This document shows positions 53,206-63,667 of a DNA stretch of 64,000 nucleotides, piece after piece (positions within the stretch are counted from its first letter, which is position 1; every line of letters begins with the position of its first letter). The notes under the pieces were generated by a model, which did no database searches, was not told the origin of the DNA, and saw only the letters and a program-made list of their open reading frames with translations. A program made the translations under genes and the position numbers. This stretch comes from Corynebacterium sp. zg-331 (GTDB lineage: Bacteria; Actinomycetota; Actinomycetes; Mycobacteriales; Mycobacteriaceae), in the NCBI RefSeq assembly GCF_014267345.1, contig NZ_JACMYD010000002.1, positions 62,001 through 126,000 on the forward strand. The letters are read 5' to 3'.

Positions 53206-53790
53206 CTACCCTCGGATCAGGCTCAGCGCCTCGGCCCGGGAGGCGGCCGAGGCCTGGAAGCCCCCGCGCACCGCCGAGGTGGTGGTCACGGCGCCGGGCT
53301 TGCGGATGCCGCGCATGGCCATGCACAGGTGCTCGCATTCGATGACCACGATCACCGACTGCGCCCCGAGCTTATCCACCAGCGCGTCGGCCACCTGGGA
53401 GGTCAGCCGCTCCTGCACCTGGGGGCGACGCGCGTAGAGATCCACCAAGCGCGCCAGCTTGGACAGGCCCGTTACCATGCCCCGTTTATTGGGGATGTAT
53501 CCGATGTGCGCCTTGCCGAGGAAGGGCAGCAGGTGGTGCTCGCACGTGGAGTACACGGGGATATCGCGCACCAGCACCAGCTCCTGGTGATCCTCGTGAA
53601 AGACCTTCTCCAGCACCTCGGCCGGGTCGGTGTGCAGGCCGCCGAAAGTTTCCCGGTACGCGCGCGCTACCCGGGCCGGGGTATCGCGCAGCCCCTCGCG
53701 GTCCGGATCCTCCCCCACCGCACATAGTAGTTCGCGCACGGCGGCCTCGGCGCGTTCCTGATCAAAAGCGTTGTTAGCGCTCACCTTCAT
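53206..53790 (-). CDS. folE: GTP cyclohydrolase I
   Basis: 194 residues. First committed step of folate synthesis. Zinc ligands in CEHHLLPF and the later [11 protein letters not shown] block; [10 protein letters not shown] substrate loop present. It starts 17 nt inside the 3' end of ftsH, so its expression is tied to ftsH. Confidence 0.96.
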   Translation of the reverse strand: MKVSANNAFDQERAEAAVRELLCAVGEDPDREGLRDTPARVARAYRETFGGLHTDPAEVLEKVFHEDHQELVLVRDIPVYSTCEHHLLPFLGKAHIGYIPNKRGMVTGLSKLARLVDLYARRPQVQERLTSQVADALVDKLGAQSVIVVIECEHLCMAMRGIRKPGAVTTTSAVRGGFQASAASRAEALSLIRG

Positions 53791-56020
53791 CGTCCTTCCG
53801 TTGATCCTTCTCGGAGGCGTCCTCGTGATCCGGGCGCTCGCGTTCCGGGAGGCGAAATCCGATCATGTCCTCCGGTGGGGCCGCCGAGGTCCCCTGAGCC
53901 CGATCCTCCGACTCCGGCTTGGGGGGCCACCCCGGCACCTCCCAGTCCGCCGGCGGTGGGGTGCCCGCGTACCGCGGCGCGGCGGCCGAGTCCCCGCTGG
54001 CGCTCGCGCCCTTCTGTTTGCGCTCCGCCAGCCGCTTGGCGCGCGCCGCGCGGCTGGCCTCCAGCAGGCTAAACGGCTTGGGCGGCTCCTCGCCGCGTTC
54101 GATGGCCAACTCCGTGGGGGTCTTGACCGGGGTGCGACCCTCCTGGCGGGGGAAACGCGCCGCCTCGTCCGGGAATACCTCGCCCGCGGACACCGGCTCG
54201 ATCCCCTCGAACAGGGCCTCCAGATCGGGGCGGCGCAGCGTCTCCTTTTCCAGGAGCTTCTCCGCGAGCCGATCCAGGTCATCGCGGTACCGAGAGAGGA
54301 TCTCGTAGGACTTCTGGTGCGCCTTGTCGATCAGGTAGTGCACCTGCTCGTCGATCGTGGCAGCCACCGTGGGGGAGTAATCCAGGGTGCCTCCGCCGCC
54401 ACGCCCGGAGAAGGGGTCGCCCTGCTCCGCGCCGTACTTCACGGTGCCCAGGGCGGGCGACATGCCGTATTCCGTCACCATCGCCCGGGCGATCTTGGTG
54501 GCCTGCTCGATGTCCGCGGAGGCCCCGGTGGTGGGCTCGCCAAAGACCAGCTCCTCCGCCGAGCGCCCGCCCATGGCAAAGACCAGCCGGGCGAAGAGCT
54601 CGTCGCGGTTATACATGCCCTTGTCGTCCTCGGCGGCGGTCATCGCATGGCCGCCGGTGCGCCCGCGCGCCAGGATCGTCACCTTGTACACGCGCTCGAT
54701 GTCCTTGAGCGCCCAAGCGGACAGGGTGTGCCCGCCCTCGTGATAGGCGGTGACCTTCTTCTCTTTCTCCGAGATCACCGTGGTGGAGCGCCGCGGGCCG
54801 CCGATCACCCGGTCGGTGGCCTCCTCCAGGGCGTCGGCGGTGATCACGTTGCCGCCAATGCGAGCGGTAAGCAGGGCGGCCTCGTTGAGCACATTGGCCA
54901 GGTCGGCGCCGGACATGCCCGCGGTGCGCTTGGCCAGGGCGGTGAGGTCGGCATCGGGGGCGAAGGGCTTGCCCTTGGCATGCACCTTGAGGATCTGCTC
55001 GCGCCCGGCGAGGTCGGGGTTGGTCACGGGGATCTGGCGATCGAAGCGCCCCGGGCGCAGCAGGGCCTGGTCGAGGACGTCGGGGCGGTTGGTGGCGGCC
55101 ATGAGGATCACGCCCTCGCGGTCGCCGAAGCCATCCATCTCCACCAGCAGCTGGTTGAGGGTCTGCTCCCGCTCGTCGTGCCCGCCGCCCATGCCGCTGC
55201 CGCGGTGGCGGCCCACCGCGTCGATCTCGTCGATGAACACGATGCACGGCGCGCTCTCGCGGGCCTGCTTAAAAAGGTCGCGCACGCGCGAGGCGCCCAC
55301 GCCCACGAACATCTCCACGAAGTCCGAACCGGAGATGGAATAAAACGGCACACCGGCCTCTCCGGCCACGGCGCGGGCCAACAGCGTCTTGCCCGTGCCG
55401 GGCGGGCCATAGAGCAGCACACCGCGCGGGATCTTGGCCCCCAGCTCGTAGTAGCGGGTGGGGTCCTCCAGGAAGTCCTTGATCTCCTGGAGCTCCTCCA
55501 CGGCGTCATCCGCCCCGGCCACGTCCGCAAAGGTGTTGGTGGGCATGTCCTTGCTCAGCTGCTTGGCCTTGGAGGCCCCGATGCCGAACATGCCCCCGGA
55601 CTGCATCCGGGTGAGGAAGAACATGAGTAGGCCGAAGAGCAACACCATGGGCAGCAGGAAACTGACCATGGACATCAGGAAGCTCTCCTGGGTGACCCGG
55701 GTATCGAACTCCTCGGTCCCGGAATCCTTGACCGCGGCAAAAACGTCCGGGGTGGTACGGGCCGGGTACTGCGTGAGAATCTCGGTGACTCCCTCCCGGG
55801 AGTCCACCTCGATGCCCTCCTTGAGCTTCAGCCGGAGGCGCTGTTCGCGGTCGTCGATCTGCACCTCGGTCACGTTCTTGTCGCCGAGCTGCTTCATCGC
55901 CACGGAGGTATCCACCCGCTGATATCCCCGGGTATCGTCCGTGAGCAGGGAGAAGACAAAAAAAGTGACCAGGACCACGGCGGCGATGACGCCGAATCGG
56001 AGGATGCGCTTGTTTTTCAT
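53774..56020 (-). CDS. ftsH: ATP-dependent zinc metalloprotease FtsH
   Basis: 748 residues. Two transmembrane helices (about residues 8-24 and 108-128) enclosing an extracytoplasmic domain; AAA+ module with Walker A GPPGTGKT and second region of homology [20 protein letters not shown] (20 residues shown); zinc site HEGGH, a match to HExxH. Then a low-complexity tail rich in Pro/Glu/Arg. Membrane protein quality control. First gene of the downstream folate set. Confidence 0.96.
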   Translation of the reverse strand: MKNKRILRFGVIAAVVLVTFFVFSLLTDDTRGYQRVDTSVAMKQLGDKNVTEVQIDDREQRLRLKLKEGIEVDSREGVTEILTQYPARTTPDVFAAVKDSGTEEFDTRVTQESFLMSMVSFLLPMVLLFGLLMFFLTRMQSGGMFGIGASKAKQLSKDMPTNTFADVAGADDAVEELQEIKDFLEDPTRYYELGAKIPRGVLLYGPPGTGKTLLARAVAGEAGVPFYSISGSDFVEMFVGVGASRVRDLFKQARESAPCIVFIDEIDAVGRHRGSGMGGGHDEREQTLNQLLVEMDGFGDREGVILMAATNRPDVLDQALLRPGRFDRQIPVTNPDLAGREQILKVHAKGKPFAPDADLTALAKRTAGMSGADLANVLNEAALLTARIGGNVITADALEEATDRVIGGPRRSTTVISEKEKKVTAYHEGGHTLSAWALKDIERVYKVTILARGRTGGHAMTAAEDDKGMYNRDELFARLVFAMGGRSAEELVFGEPTTGASADIEQATKIARAMVTEYGMSPALGTVKYGAEQGDPFSGRGGGGTLDYSPTVAATIDEQVHYLIDKAHQKSYEILSRYRDDLDRLAEKLLEKETLRRPDLEALFEGIEPVSAGEVFPDEAARFPRQEGRTPVKTPTELAIERGEEPPKPFSLLEASRAARAKRLAERKQKGASASGDSAAAPRYAGTPPPADWEVPGWPPKPESEDRAQGTSAAPPEDMIGFRLPERERPDHEDASEKDQRKDDEGER

Positions 56021-56155
56021 GTGTGCACGCCGAGGGAGTCGTCGCTGTGGTTCCTCGGCCCAAACCCTTTCTCATTGTCCTGCGCCGTCGCAGGTTCTTT
56101 CATGCGGAACAACGCCGGGACGGGTCTTTTCGTTCCCGGAGCGGGGCGCACCGCC

Positions 56156-56746
56156 CTACTTCTCGTGGGCGTAGACCTCGGGGTTCAAGATTCCCACGTA
56201 GGGGAGGTCGCGGTAACGCTCCGCGTAATCCAGGCCGTACCCGATGAGGAACTTATTGGGCAGATCAAAGCCCACATCCATCAGATCCACCTGGGCGGTC
56301 TGCACCTCCGGCTTGCGCATCAGGGTGATGACCTCCAGGGACTTGGGGTTACGATGCCTCAGGTTGCGGATGAGCCAGGACAGGGTGAGGCCGGAGTCGA
56401 TGATGTCCTCCACGATGAGCACGTTGCGCCCGCTGATATCGCGGTCGAGGTCCTTCAAGATCCGCACCACCCCGGAGGAGGTGGTGGAGCTGCCGTAGGA
56501 GGACACGGCCATGAACTCCATCTGCGCCGGAATGCGCAGGCGGCGGGCGAAGTCGGTCATGAAGAACACCGCGCCCTTGAGCACCCCCACCAGCAGCAGA
56601 TCCTCCTCCTCGTCGCGGTAGCGCTCGGAGACCGCATCCGCCATCTCCTGGATGCGGTTTTGCAGTTCCTCCTCCGTGATCACCACCGAAGCCACATCGG
56701 AACCATACGGGCCGTCCGGAACGTTGACATCCTCTTTATCGTGCAT
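56156..56746 (-). CDS. hpt: Hypoxanthine phosphoribosyltransferase
   Basis: 196 residues. Purine salvage of hypoxanthine and guanine. PRPP loop [27 protein letters not shown] and the C-terminal [19 protein letters not shown] block are typical. The start overlaps tilS by 11 nt; a 135-nt gap separates it from ftsH. Confidence 0.95.
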   Translation of the reverse strand: MHDKEDVNVPDGPYGSDVASVVITEEELQNRIQEMADAVSERYRDEEEDLLLVGVLKGAVFFMTDFARRLRIPAQMEFMAVSSYGSSTTSSGVVRILKDLDRDISGRNVLIVEDIIDSGLTLSWLIRNLRHRNPKSLEVITLMRKPEVQTAQVDLMDVGFDLPNKFLIGYGLDYAERYRDLPYVGILNPEVYAHEK

Positions 56747-57791
56747 CGCGCACCCCTTTCTCCCTTGTCACCGTAAGTGTGCCATCTGCCCGTGTCACAA
56801 CCAACCCCGCCCCCACCGCCACCGGACCCTGCCCGTTCCAGTCCGTCACCAGGGCGTCGAGGGCCCGGATGGAGGCCCCCGTGACCCGCCCCCCAGCCTC
56901 GCGCACCATGCGGGCGAGGATGCGCGAGCGCACCGCGCCCGGCAGCCGCGCCAGCGCCACCGCGTCCTTCGTGGCCGCCCGGCGCGCCCACAGGTCCAGG
57001 GCCGCCGCGTCCTCCGCCGCGCGGGAAGCGGCCTGCGCCAGGGGCATCACCGGATCGTTGACACCTAAGGCCGTGGCCATCCCGGGGATCACCTCACGGC
57101 GCAGCGCCACGCGGCGAAACGCCGCGTCCTCGTTGTGCGGGTCCTGCCATGGCTCGATCCCCAGCTCGCGGCACGCCGCCTGGGTATCGGCGCGGCGCAC
57201 CCCCAGCAGGGGGCGATGCAGCGCCCCCGAGACCGGCGGCATGCCCGCGGGGTTGCCGCGCAGCGCACCTAACAAATAGGTCTCCGCCTGATCCTCCCCG
57301 GTGTGCCCCACCAGGATCGGTCGATCCCCCGCCGCACGGCTCAAGGCCGCGTAGCGTGCCGCGCGCGCGGCGGCCTCCGTGCCACCGGGGCCGGTGACCG
57401 CCACGCGGTACACGGCGGCGCTCGCCCCCATGCGCGCGGCCATGGCCGCCGCGCGCCCCGCCACCGCGCCCGAGCCTTCCTGGAGACCGTGATCGATCAC
57501 CACGGCGTGGAGCCTCAGCCCCTCCACCAGCGCGGCGGCCAGCAAAGCGGTAGAGTCCGCGCCCCCGGAAAGGCCCACAATGGCCTCGGCACGCTCCGGC
57601 CCCCCGCCCTGCGTCCCGCGCGGCCCGTACGCCGCGAGGTGCCGGGAGAGGTGTCGACGCACGGCCAGGCGCACGGCCAGGAAATGCGGGGGGTCGCGGG
57701 GAATCCGCACCGCCCCGAGGCGCGAGGACGCCGCGCTGCCGGACGGGCCCGGTCGCATCGATCGGTTCTCCGGGATCGATCCCACACTCAC
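56736..57791 (-). CDS. tilS: tRNA(Ile)-lysidine synthase TilS
   Basis: 351 residues. Modifies C34 of tRNA-Ile (CAU) to lysidine. PP-loop signature [16 protein letters not shown] at about residue 72, [10 protein letters not shown] and the [14 protein letters not shown] segment are present. GTG start at 57791 overlaps the dacB stop; the first 45 residues are poorly conserved, so an internal start is possible. Confidence 0.93.
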   Translation of the reverse strand: MSVGSIPENRSMRPGPSGSAASSRLGAVRIPRDPPHFLAVRLAVRRHLSRHLAAYGPRGTQGGGPERAEAIVGLSGGADSTALLAAALVEGLRLHAVVIDHGLQEGSGAVAGRAAAMAARMGASAAVYRVAVTGPGGTEAAARAARYAALSRAAGDRPILVGHTGEDQAETYLLGALRGNPAGMPPVSGALHRPLLGVRRADTQAACRELGIEPWQDPHNEDAAFRRVALRREVIPGMATALGVNDPVMPLAQAASRAAEDAAALDLWARRAATKDAVALARLPGAVRSRILARMVREAGGRVTGASIRALDALVTDWNGQGPVAVGAGLVVTRADGTLTVTREKGVRDAR

Positions 57792-59071
57792 CCCTCGCGG
57801 ATCGCGGAGGCCAGGGCATCCATCGCCCGCCGGGCCGCCGGCACCTCGGAGCCATTGGAGATCATGGCGAAGGTGTATACCCGGCCGTTGGTGGCGGTCA
57901 CCACCCCGGCGAGTGCCGAGGTCTCGTCCAGGGTGCCGGTCTTGGCCCGTACCCAGCCGCGACCGGGCAGGTCGCCGTAGCGCTCCGCGAGCGTGCCGGT
58001 GCCCCCGGCCACCGGCAGGGCGGCCAGGATGGGGCGCAGCAGCGGGGCGGTGGCGGCCTGGTAGAGGATCGTGTCCAAAAGCGCGGGGGTGATCCGGTTG
58101 CGCACGGACAGCCCGGAGTTATCAAAGATCTCCACGCCACCGGTGTCCAGGCCGTGTTCGGCCAGGGTGCGCAGCGTGGCCCGGGTGGCCCCGGCGGCAT
58201 CGGCGGTGGCGCCGCGGTGGAGGGCGAGCTCCCGGCCGATGGCCTCGGCCATCACGTTATCGGAGTCCTGCATCATCGAGGAGATGCGTTCCACCAGGGT
58301 GGGCGAGGCGGTCTGCGCTACTTCCTCGGCCCCCGCCGGGGCCGCCGCCTCCCCCACCGTGTCCGCCCCCAAGCGCGCGGCCAGCCCCTGGGCCACGTCG
58401 CGGGCGGGGGTATGGCTGCGGGGCGCGTCGCCGGTCGTCGCGCCGATCCGCGCACCGTAGAGCATGGCGGGTTCCAGGGGGGCAACGAAGCCCGCGTCGA
58501 TGTCCTGGGGATCCCAGCCCTCCAGGATCGTCTCGCCCGACCAGGCGGAGGTGTCGATGAAGACCCCGGTGACCTCGGGCATCGCCGCCTTGATCTGTGC
58601 GGCGAGATCGTCGAGGCGGGCATCGCTAAGCCACACGTCCCCGGCGGCCTTGATGATCACGGTGCCGGACCGCTCCCCGCGCACCACGGGGGTGACGATG
58701 CGATCGTCGTGGCCCAGGGCCGCTATCGCCGCGGCGGCGGTGAGCACCTTGGTGGAGGAGGCGGGGCGCAGGGCCGTGGTCGCGTTGCGTTCCATCACGG
58801 TCTGGCCGGTCACCGTGTCGGTGACCTCGACACCGAAGTCCGCCAGGGCCTTGTCCTCGGCCAGGGGGGTCAGCCGCCGGGCCAGCGCCGCGTTGTCCAC
58901 CGGGCCGCTGGCTGCGGCGGGTTCCAGCAGGGGAGCGGGTTGGGCGATCGTCAGCGCCGGAGCGTGGTCGAGATCGGCATACTTTTCCTGGTAGGCCACC
59001 CCGGTGCCCGCCACCGCCACCACCGCCACGGAGAGCGCTGCGGCGGTGGCCATCCATGCCTTTTTAGTCAT
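57788..59071 (-). CDS. dacB: D-alanyl-D-alanine carboxypeptidase/endopeptidase (PBP4, S13 family)
   Basis: 427 residues with an N-terminal signal or anchor helix (about residues 5-27). Penicillin-binding motifs SSTK (SxxK), SDN (SxN) and KTG (RAKTGTLDE) occur in the correct order with the large insert of class C PBPs. It trims or cleaves peptidoglycan cross-bridges outside the membrane. First gene of the minus-strand block reaching lysS; divergent from ppa. Confidence 0.94.
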   Translation of the reverse strand: MTKKAWMATAAALSVAVVAVAGTGVAYQEKYADLDHAPALTIAQPAPLLEPAAASGPVDNAALARRLTPLAEDKALADFGVEVTDTVTGQTVMERNATTALRPASSTKVLTAAAAIAALGHDDRIVTPVVRGERSGTVIIKAAGDVWLSDARLDDLAAQIKAAMPEVTGVFIDTSAWSGETILEGWDPQDIDAGFVAPLEPAMLYGARIGATTGDAPRSHTPARDVAQGLAARLGADTVGEAAAPAGAEEVAQTASPTLVERISSMMQDSDNVMAEAIGRELALHRGATADAAGATRATLRTLAEHGLDTGGVEIFDNSGLSVRNRITPALLDTILYQAATAPLLRPILAALPVAGGTGTLAERYGDLPGRGWVRAKTGTLDETSALAGVVTATNGRVYTFAMISNGSEVPAARRAMDALASAIREG

Positions 59072-59168
59072 CGTGCATCACCATCGGTATATCACCCTAG
59101 CCACCCCGCTAGGATGGTGGGAGTTCACCGCACGATGAGGACGCAGAGAAAGCAAAGGAGCAAGCGTG

Positions 59169-59645
59169 ATGAGCGTGGAAGTCACCGTAGAAATCCCCAA
59201 GGGGTCGCGCAATAAGTACGAGGTGGATCACGAGACGGGCAAGGTATACCTGGATCGCTACCTGTTTACCCCCATGGCCTACCCCGCGGACTACGGCTTC
59301 ATCGACGGCACCCTGGGCGAGGACGGCGATCCTCTGGACGCCCTGGTGCTTCTGCCCGAGTCCGTGCTGCCCGGCGTAATCGTCAAGGCCCGTCCCATCG
59401 GCGTGTTCAAGATGACGGACGAGGCCGGCGGCGATGACAAGCTGCTCTGTGTGCTCGACGACGTGCGCTACGAGCACATCCAGGATATCGCGGACGTCTC
59501 CGAGTTTACCCGCTCCGAGATCGAACACTTCTTCGTGCACTACAAGGACCTGGAGCCGGGCAAGGAGGTCCACGGCTCCGGGTGGGCCGGCAAGGACGAG
59601 GCCGCGCGCATCCTGGCCGAGGCCATCGAGCGGGAGAAGCACTAG
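59169..59645 (+). CDS. ppa: Inorganic pyrophosphatase
   Basis: 158 residues from the ATG at 59169, with AAAGGAG 8 nt upstream; a GTG directly before it adds one residue. Family I soluble pyrophosphatase: signature [10 protein letters not shown] with metal Asps, [11 protein letters not shown] and KDLEPGK. Divergent from dacB, a conserved actinobacterial arrangement. Confidence 0.96.
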   Translation: MSVEVTVEIPKGSRNKYEVDHETGKVYLDRYLFTPMAYPADYGFIDGTLGEDGDPLDALVLLPESVLPGVIVKARPIGVFKMTDEAGGDDKLLCVLDDVRYEHIQDIADVSEFTRSEIEHFFVHYKDLEPGKEVHGSGWAGKDEAARILAEAIEREKH

Positions 59646-59646
59646 G

Positions 59647-59943
59647 ATGCGCAGCGTCGAGGTCACCGGGGTGCCCGCGGGCGCCCAGCTTATCGACGTC
59701 CGCGAGCCGGATGAGTACGCCCAGGGCCACGCCCGCGGCGCCGTAAACATCCCCATGTCCGAGTTCGTGGGGCGCATCGGGGAGATCGACCCCGAGCGCG
59801 AGGCGTACCTGATCTGCAAGATCGGCGGGCGCTCCCGCGAGTGCGCCGAGTACCTGGAGCAGGCGCGCGGCGGGGAGGGCGTGATCAACGTCGAGGGCGG
59901 AACCGAGGCCTGGCGCGAGCGGGGCCTACCGATGGCGGACTGA
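59647..59943 (+). CDS. Single-domain rhodanese
   Basis: 98 residues; start ATG follows the ppa stop by one base, so it is coupled to ppa. Rhodanese fold with VREPDEYAQGHARGAVNIP and active-site loop CKIGGRS (catalytic Cys). Such proteins carry persulfide sulfur; the physiological acceptor is unknown. Confidence 0.9.
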   Translation: MRSVEVTGVPAGAQLIDVREPDEYAQGHARGAVNIPMSEFVGRIGEIDPEREAYLICKIGGRSRECAEYLEQARGGEGVINVEGGTEAWRERGLPMAD

Positions 59944-59985
59944 TCCCCTCATATCCGGCCGCCCCGGCCTGCGTATGATAGACCT

Positions 59986-60441
59986 ATGCCCTCCAAATCG
60001 GATCACTCCGCCCTTCCCACGGCGCTGTTGCAATCGCCGTCCTTTCAGCTAGAGCGGTTGCGGCGGCGCACGCGCGATGAGGTGGAAGGCCGCCTGGGGG
60101 AGGTGCAGGCCACCCTGCGCGAGTATTGGGTGCTCACCTGCCTCGATTCCGGCAACGCCACCAGCCAGTCGTACCTGTCCACCCTGCTGATGATCGATGC
60201 CTCGGACATGGTTCGCCTAGTCGATTCCCTGGAAAAGCGCGGCTGGGCCGCCCGCGAGCGCGACCCCAAGGATCGCCGCAGGCAGATCGTGGCGATCACC
60301 AAGAAGGGTCGCAAGGCGCGCGCGTCCATGGCGGAGTTGGTCGTCCAGGGCGAGGACGCCGCCCTGGACGAATCCACCTCCAAGCAGCTCAAGCACCTGC
60401 GCAAACTGGCCAAATCCATCATCGCGGCGGAGGAGGAATAG
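59986..60441 (+). CDS. MarR-family regulator
   Basis: 151 residues. Winged helix with the MarR DNA-recognition and wing pattern (MVRLVDSLEKRGWAARER and DPKDRRRQIVAITKKGRK) between dimerisation helices. It lies in the same direction between rhodanese and a membrane glycosyltransferase, with a 30-bp gap to the latter, whose expression it may control. Confidence 0.9.
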   Translation: MPSKSDHSALPTALLQSPSFQLERLRRRTRDEVEGRLGEVQATLREYWVLTCLDSGNATSQSYLSTLLMIDASDMVRLVDSLEKRGWAARERDPKDRRRQIVAITKKGRKARASMAELVVQGEDAALDESTSKQLKHLRKLAKSIIAAEEE

Positions 60442-60471
60442 GCCGAGGGGCGATCCGTTAAGATCACCTCC

Positions 60472-61659
60472 GTGTTATCCTCCCCTTCTCTTCGGGCCGC
60501 ATCGGCCTGGTTATGCAGCCGCGCCCTGCTTCTGTTCTACGCGGTTCACCAGCCCGTGCCCCGCGGCGACGTCTCCTACTACTTTCGTGGTCTGGAGGCC
60601 GAGGCCCGCGGCGAGCGGGCGATGAACGAGTACCCTGACGCCTCCATCGCGCCGCTGCGCCTGCTCCATCGCCTGGCCGATGGGGATGAGCAGGCCTTTG
60701 TCATCGGCCTCATGCTGCTGTTACTGGGCCTCGACGCGCTCTTCTGTTTCCTCCTGGCCCGCCGCCGCACCTGGTGGGCCCTGGGGTTTTGGCTTCTTTT
60801 CGCCGTGGCCCTGGCCCCGCTGTTCACGCGGCGTTTGGATCTCCTGCCCGGGTTGGCCGTGGCCGCCGCCGCGCTATTCCTCGGCCGCTCCGAACGCTGC
60901 GCCTCCGGCCTGCTCGCGGTGGCCGCCGCCCTGAAGCTGTGGCCTGCGGCCCTGGCCGCGGGACTGGTGGGGCATCGGCGCAGCGCGGGTACCTGGATCC
61001 GGCTCGCGTGGTTCGGCGGCGGCCTGGCCGCCGTGACCGCCGCGAGCGCCCTTACCCAGGGCTGGTGGCGGGTGCTGTCCCCCCTGACCTACCAGGACGA
61101 GCGCGGCCTCCAGTCCGAGGCGATCGCCGCCACGCCCTTTTTATGGCTGCGCCTTGGCGATGCCGAGCGCTGGAGCATCCGCTACGCCCCCTCGCAGAGC
61201 TACGAGGTCTTTGGACCCGGCGTTTCCCTCGGACTCGGCGTTTCCACCGGCCTCATGGTGGCGGCCGCGGCGAGCATCGTCACGATCGCCGCCTGGCGTT
61301 TTCTGCGCAGCGCGGAACACCGACCGGAGTCCACCAGGGCGCTATGGCTGCTGAGCACCCTGCTCATCATGGTCAGCGCCAAGGTCTTTTCCCCGCAATA
61401 TCTGCTGTGGGTCGGCCCCCTGCTCGCCGTCATGCTGGCCCTGGATTCGGCCCGGCCGCTGCGCTGGTGCGCCGCGTGCCTGCTCGGGGCCGCCGGGCTC
61501 ACCAGCCTGGTCTATCCGGTGTTCTTCGGCGCCTTCCTCGCGACGCCCGCCCACGGCGGAATCATCCTCGTCGCCACCGTGCGCAATCTCCTCATCGTGG
61601 CGGCCACGGTCTGCGCGGCGGTATGGTGCCTGCGCGCGGTGCGCCGCGAAGCGCCCTGA
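60472..61659 (+). CDS. GT87-like polyprenyl-phosphate-dependent glycosyltransferase
   Basis: 395 residues with about ten hydrophobic helices, GTG start at 60472. The first loop (PRGDVSYYFRGLEAE and NEYPDASI) carries an acidic pair as in GT-C/GT87 mannosyltransferases; SAKVFSPQYLLWVGPL near the end is a family hallmark. It probably adds a sugar to lipoglycans or a cell-wall glycan outside the membrane; donor and acceptor are unknown. Confidence 0.82.
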   Translation: MLSSPSLRAASAWLCSRALLLFYAVHQPVPRGDVSYYFRGLEAEARGERAMNEYPDASIAPLRLLHRLADGDEQAFVIGLMLLLLGLDALFCFLLARRRTWWALGFWLLFAVALAPLFTRRLDLLPGLAVAAAALFLGRSERCASGLLAVAAALKLWPAALAAGLVGHRRSAGTWIRLAWFGGGLAAVTAASALTQGWWRVLSPLTYQDERGLQSEAIAATPFLWLRLGDAERWSIRYAPSQSYEVFGPGVSLGLGVSTGLMVAAAASIVTIAAWRFLRSAEHRPESTRALWLLSTLLIMVSAKVFSPQYLLWVGPLLAVMLALDSARPLRWCAACLLGAAGLTSLVYPVFFGAFLATPAHGGIILVATVRNLLIVAATVCAAVWCLRAVRREAP

Positions 61660-61680
61660 GCATCTATGAGGACAACAAAA

Positions 61681-61710
61681 GAGGCCCCCGGCTCTCCCAG
61701 GAAGCCCCTC
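61681..61710 (-). terminator. Stem-loop after the CAP gene
   Basis: On the minus strand GAGGGGCT...AGCC...CCTC is followed by TTTTGTT. The stem is interrupted by extra G residues, so the call is moderate; the position 25 nt after the stop is right for a terminator. Confidence 0.45.
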
Positions 61711-61734
61711 ATACTCGGCTAAAGTCTATGGCCC

Positions 61735-62172
61735 CTAGAGGAAGCGCTGCACCACGTAGGCGCCGACCTTCTCGCTATAGCTCCAGCCCACGCCGATCAG
61801 GGCGGCACCAGCATCCAAAATGTTGTTGCGGTGCGCCGGGGACTTCACCCAGTTCTCCACGATCGCGTCCGCGCTGGCCCTGCGGCTATTCCAGGCGATA
61901 TTTTCGGCAAAATCGCCCTCGGCGTGCTCAAACTCGCCGGTCTGACGCATGTGCTCGGCCCACTCGTGGGACTGGCGGGTCAGCTCCTCGTCGCACTCCA
62001 GGGGGCTCAGCCCCTTGGCGACGCGCTGCTCGTTCGTCAGCTTCACGATATTAACGACGTACTCGTCGGAGCAGTCGTGCGCGTGAGCGGTCTGCGCGGA
62101 AAAGGTAATAAGGGCAGAGGCCATGATGGTCCCGACCGCCACGGTCTTCCTGCCAACATTCTTACGAGCCAT
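61735..62172 (-). CDS. Secreted CAP (SCP-like) domain protein
   Basis: 145 residues. Signal peptide (basic start, GTIMASALITFSA, cleavage near AHA) followed by a CAP domain: EQRVAKGLSPL, HEWAEHM, FEHAEGDFAENIAW, NWVKSPAHRNNIL. CAP proteins are extracellular and of varied, often lipid-binding or wall-related role. Leader: AAAGG 9 nt before the ATG. Upstream, minus-strand promoter DNA has a palindrome TAGGT-GAT-ACCTA (62261-62273). Confidence 0.9.
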   Translation of the reverse strand: MARKNVGRKTVAVGTIMASALITFSAQTAHAHDCSDEYVVNIVKLTNEQRVAKGLSPLECDEELTRQSHEWAEHMRQTGEFEHAEGDFAENIAWNSRRASADAIVENWVKSPAHRNNILDAGAALIGVGWSYSEKVGAYVVQRFL

Positions 62173-62260
62173 AATGCTGTGCCTTTCTTAAGGTATCCCC
62201 AAGTAGTTCGGCGCTTAGACTAGCAGCTCCCGCCCCGAACTCCACCCAAACCTTTAATAG

Positions 62261-62273
62261 TCTAGGTGATACC
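62261..62273. promoter_or_regulatory. Palindrome upstream of the CAP gene
   Basis: TAGGT-GAT-ACCTA, exact 5-bp arms, about 90 nt upstream of the CAP protein start. It could be a regulator site. It does not match the 19-bp DtxR consensus. Confidence 0.25.
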
Positions 62274-62570
62274 TAATTTCTTCGATAGCATTACCCTATC
62301 CCCTGATTGTCGCGCGGGGACTGCCCCGGATCCACGATCCGGTCCGGCGGCGAGAATCGCCCCCGGCGGGTCCGAGAATGCCGCAACCATGGCCGAAAGT
62401 TCCCCCCGTAGCCACAAAATCCTCGACAGAGGTATATTTATGTTATATATATCACATTTTGGAAACCTGCCAGTTCCTAGACCTTTAAAATACGGGTTTT
62501 TCCTGTTTAAATCTTTCACCAGGAACGACGATCCTGCGACGTCGGATGTTCTACCTCTACCTAAAAAGAA
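62274..62570. other. AT-rich intergenic stretch, no gene seen
   Basis: Between the CAP promoter and the ppk2 terminator. Contains an AT-rich run (about 62437-62461, ATATTTATGTTATATATATC) and no open frame with credible composition. Possibly promoter DNA of the CAP gene. Confidence 0.5.
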
Positions 62571-62612
62571 GGAGTGGGTTTTCCGGAACCCTCGCCCCGG
62601 AAGACCCACTCC
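62571..62612 (-). terminator. Terminator of ppk2
   Basis: Stem GGAGTGGGT-T-TTCCGG / CCGGAA-G-ACCCACTCC with one T-G position, 9-10 nt loop, followed on the minus strand by TTCTTTTT. It lies 27 nt past the ppk2 stop. Confidence 0.85.
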
Positions 62613-62638
62613 GCGCTGTCGCGCACCACCGCGAGGGA

Positions 62639-63538
62639 CTAATCGCCGATCTGATCGCGCCCCCGCATCACGATCTTCGGGTCCGGCTGCCCCACCAGCT
62701 CGTAGTCCTTATCCGTGTAGTCGAACTTGCTCAACACGTAGCGCATCGCGTTGATCCGGGCGCGCTTCTTGTCATTGGACTTAATGGTGATCCAGGGAGA
62801 TTCATCCGTATCCGTGTAGCGAAACTGCTCCTCCTTGGCCCTGGTGTAGTCCTCCCACTTGTCCAGGGAGGCCAAATCCATCGGGGAGAGCTTCCACTGC
62901 CGCACCGGATCGACCTGCCGGATGGCAAAGCGGGTGCGCTGCTCCTTCTTGCTCACCGAGAACCAAAACTTAGTCAGGGAGATGCCCGAGCCGAGAAGCA
63001 TGTTCTCCAGCATGGGCACTTCCCGCAGGAACTCCGCGTGCTGCGATTCCGTGCAGAAACCCATCACGCGCTCCACGCCGGAGCGGTTATACCAGGAGCG
63101 ATCGAAGAACACGATCTCGCCCGCGGCCGGAAAGTGCTGGATATAACGCTGGAAGTACCACGAGGTGGACTCCCTCGGGCTGGGTTTTTCCAGCGCCACG
63201 GTGCGCGCGCCGCGCGGGTTCAGGTGTTCGTTAAAGCGCTTGATGGTTCCGCCCTTGCCCGCGGCGTCGCGCCCCTCGAACAAGATGATGTGGCGCTGTC
63301 CCGTCTCCTTGGTCCAGTTCTGCCACTTCAACAGCTCGATCTGGAGGGAGCGCTTGATATGGTCGTAATCCTCGCGTGTCATGCGCTCGTCGTAGGGGTA
63401 ATTCTCCCGCCACGTCTCCACGGGGGTGCCATCGGGACGGATCAGGGCCGGATCATCCTCATCGGAATCATCCACCACGTAGCCTTCGGTCTTTGCCAGG
63501 TCGATGACGGGCAGGTCATCCTCAGTACGCTCAGCCAT
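62639..63538 (-). CDS. ppk2: Polyphosphate kinase 2
   Basis: 299 residues from the ATG at 63538 (MAERTEDDLPV). P-loop kinase with Walker A EGRDAAGKGG and Walker B FFDRSWYNRSGVE, the hallmark of PPK2, which uses polyphosphate to phosphorylate GDP/ADP or the reverse. In C. glutamicum the PPK2B gene is likewise beside groEL. An acidic N-terminal extension of about 60 residues is present. Confidence 0.94.
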   Translation of the reverse strand: MAERTEDDLPVIDLAKTEGYVVDDSDEDDPALIRPDGTPVETWRENYPYDERMTREDYDHIKRSLQIELLKWQNWTKETGQRHIILFEGRDAAGKGGTIKRFNEHLNPRGARTVALEKPSPRESTSWYFQRYIQHFPAAGEIVFFDRSWYNRSGVERVMGFCTESQHAEFLREVPMLENMLLGSGISLTKFWFSVSKKEQRTRFAIRQVDPVRQWKLSPMDLASLDKWEDYTRAKEEQFRYTDTDESPWITIKSNDKKRARINAMRYVLSKFDYTDKDYELVGQPDPKIVMRGRDQIGD

Positions 63539-63615
63539 GACTCCATGGTAGCCGCACCAGACCATTCTGTTCAGGCGAATCGTTACCCCCGATCACCCCG
63601 CGCTATCGACGCGAC

Positions 63616-63646
63616 AGGGGCCGCCGTGGCTTCCACGGCGGCCCCT
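63616..63646 (-). terminator. Terminator of groEL
   Basis: Perfect 14-bp stem AGGGGCCGCCGTGG/CCACGGCGGCCCCT with a CTT loop, 21 nt beyond the groEL stop on the minus strand. Confidence 0.88.
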
Positions 63647-63667
63647 CCTCACGATGCGGCGATGGGC

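Noticed and set aside
62207..62243. AGTTCGG/CCGAACT inverted repeat before the CAP gene, considered as a ydaO (c-di-AMP) riboswitch because such switches precede wall-related genes
   Set aside because: Only the CCGAAC-like piece fits; the other conserved ydaO segments are not present in order.
62262..62609. 115-codon minus-strand frame in the CAP/ppk2 gap
   Set aside because: Crosses the ppk2 terminator hairpin and an AT-rich promoter-like stretch; no family features.
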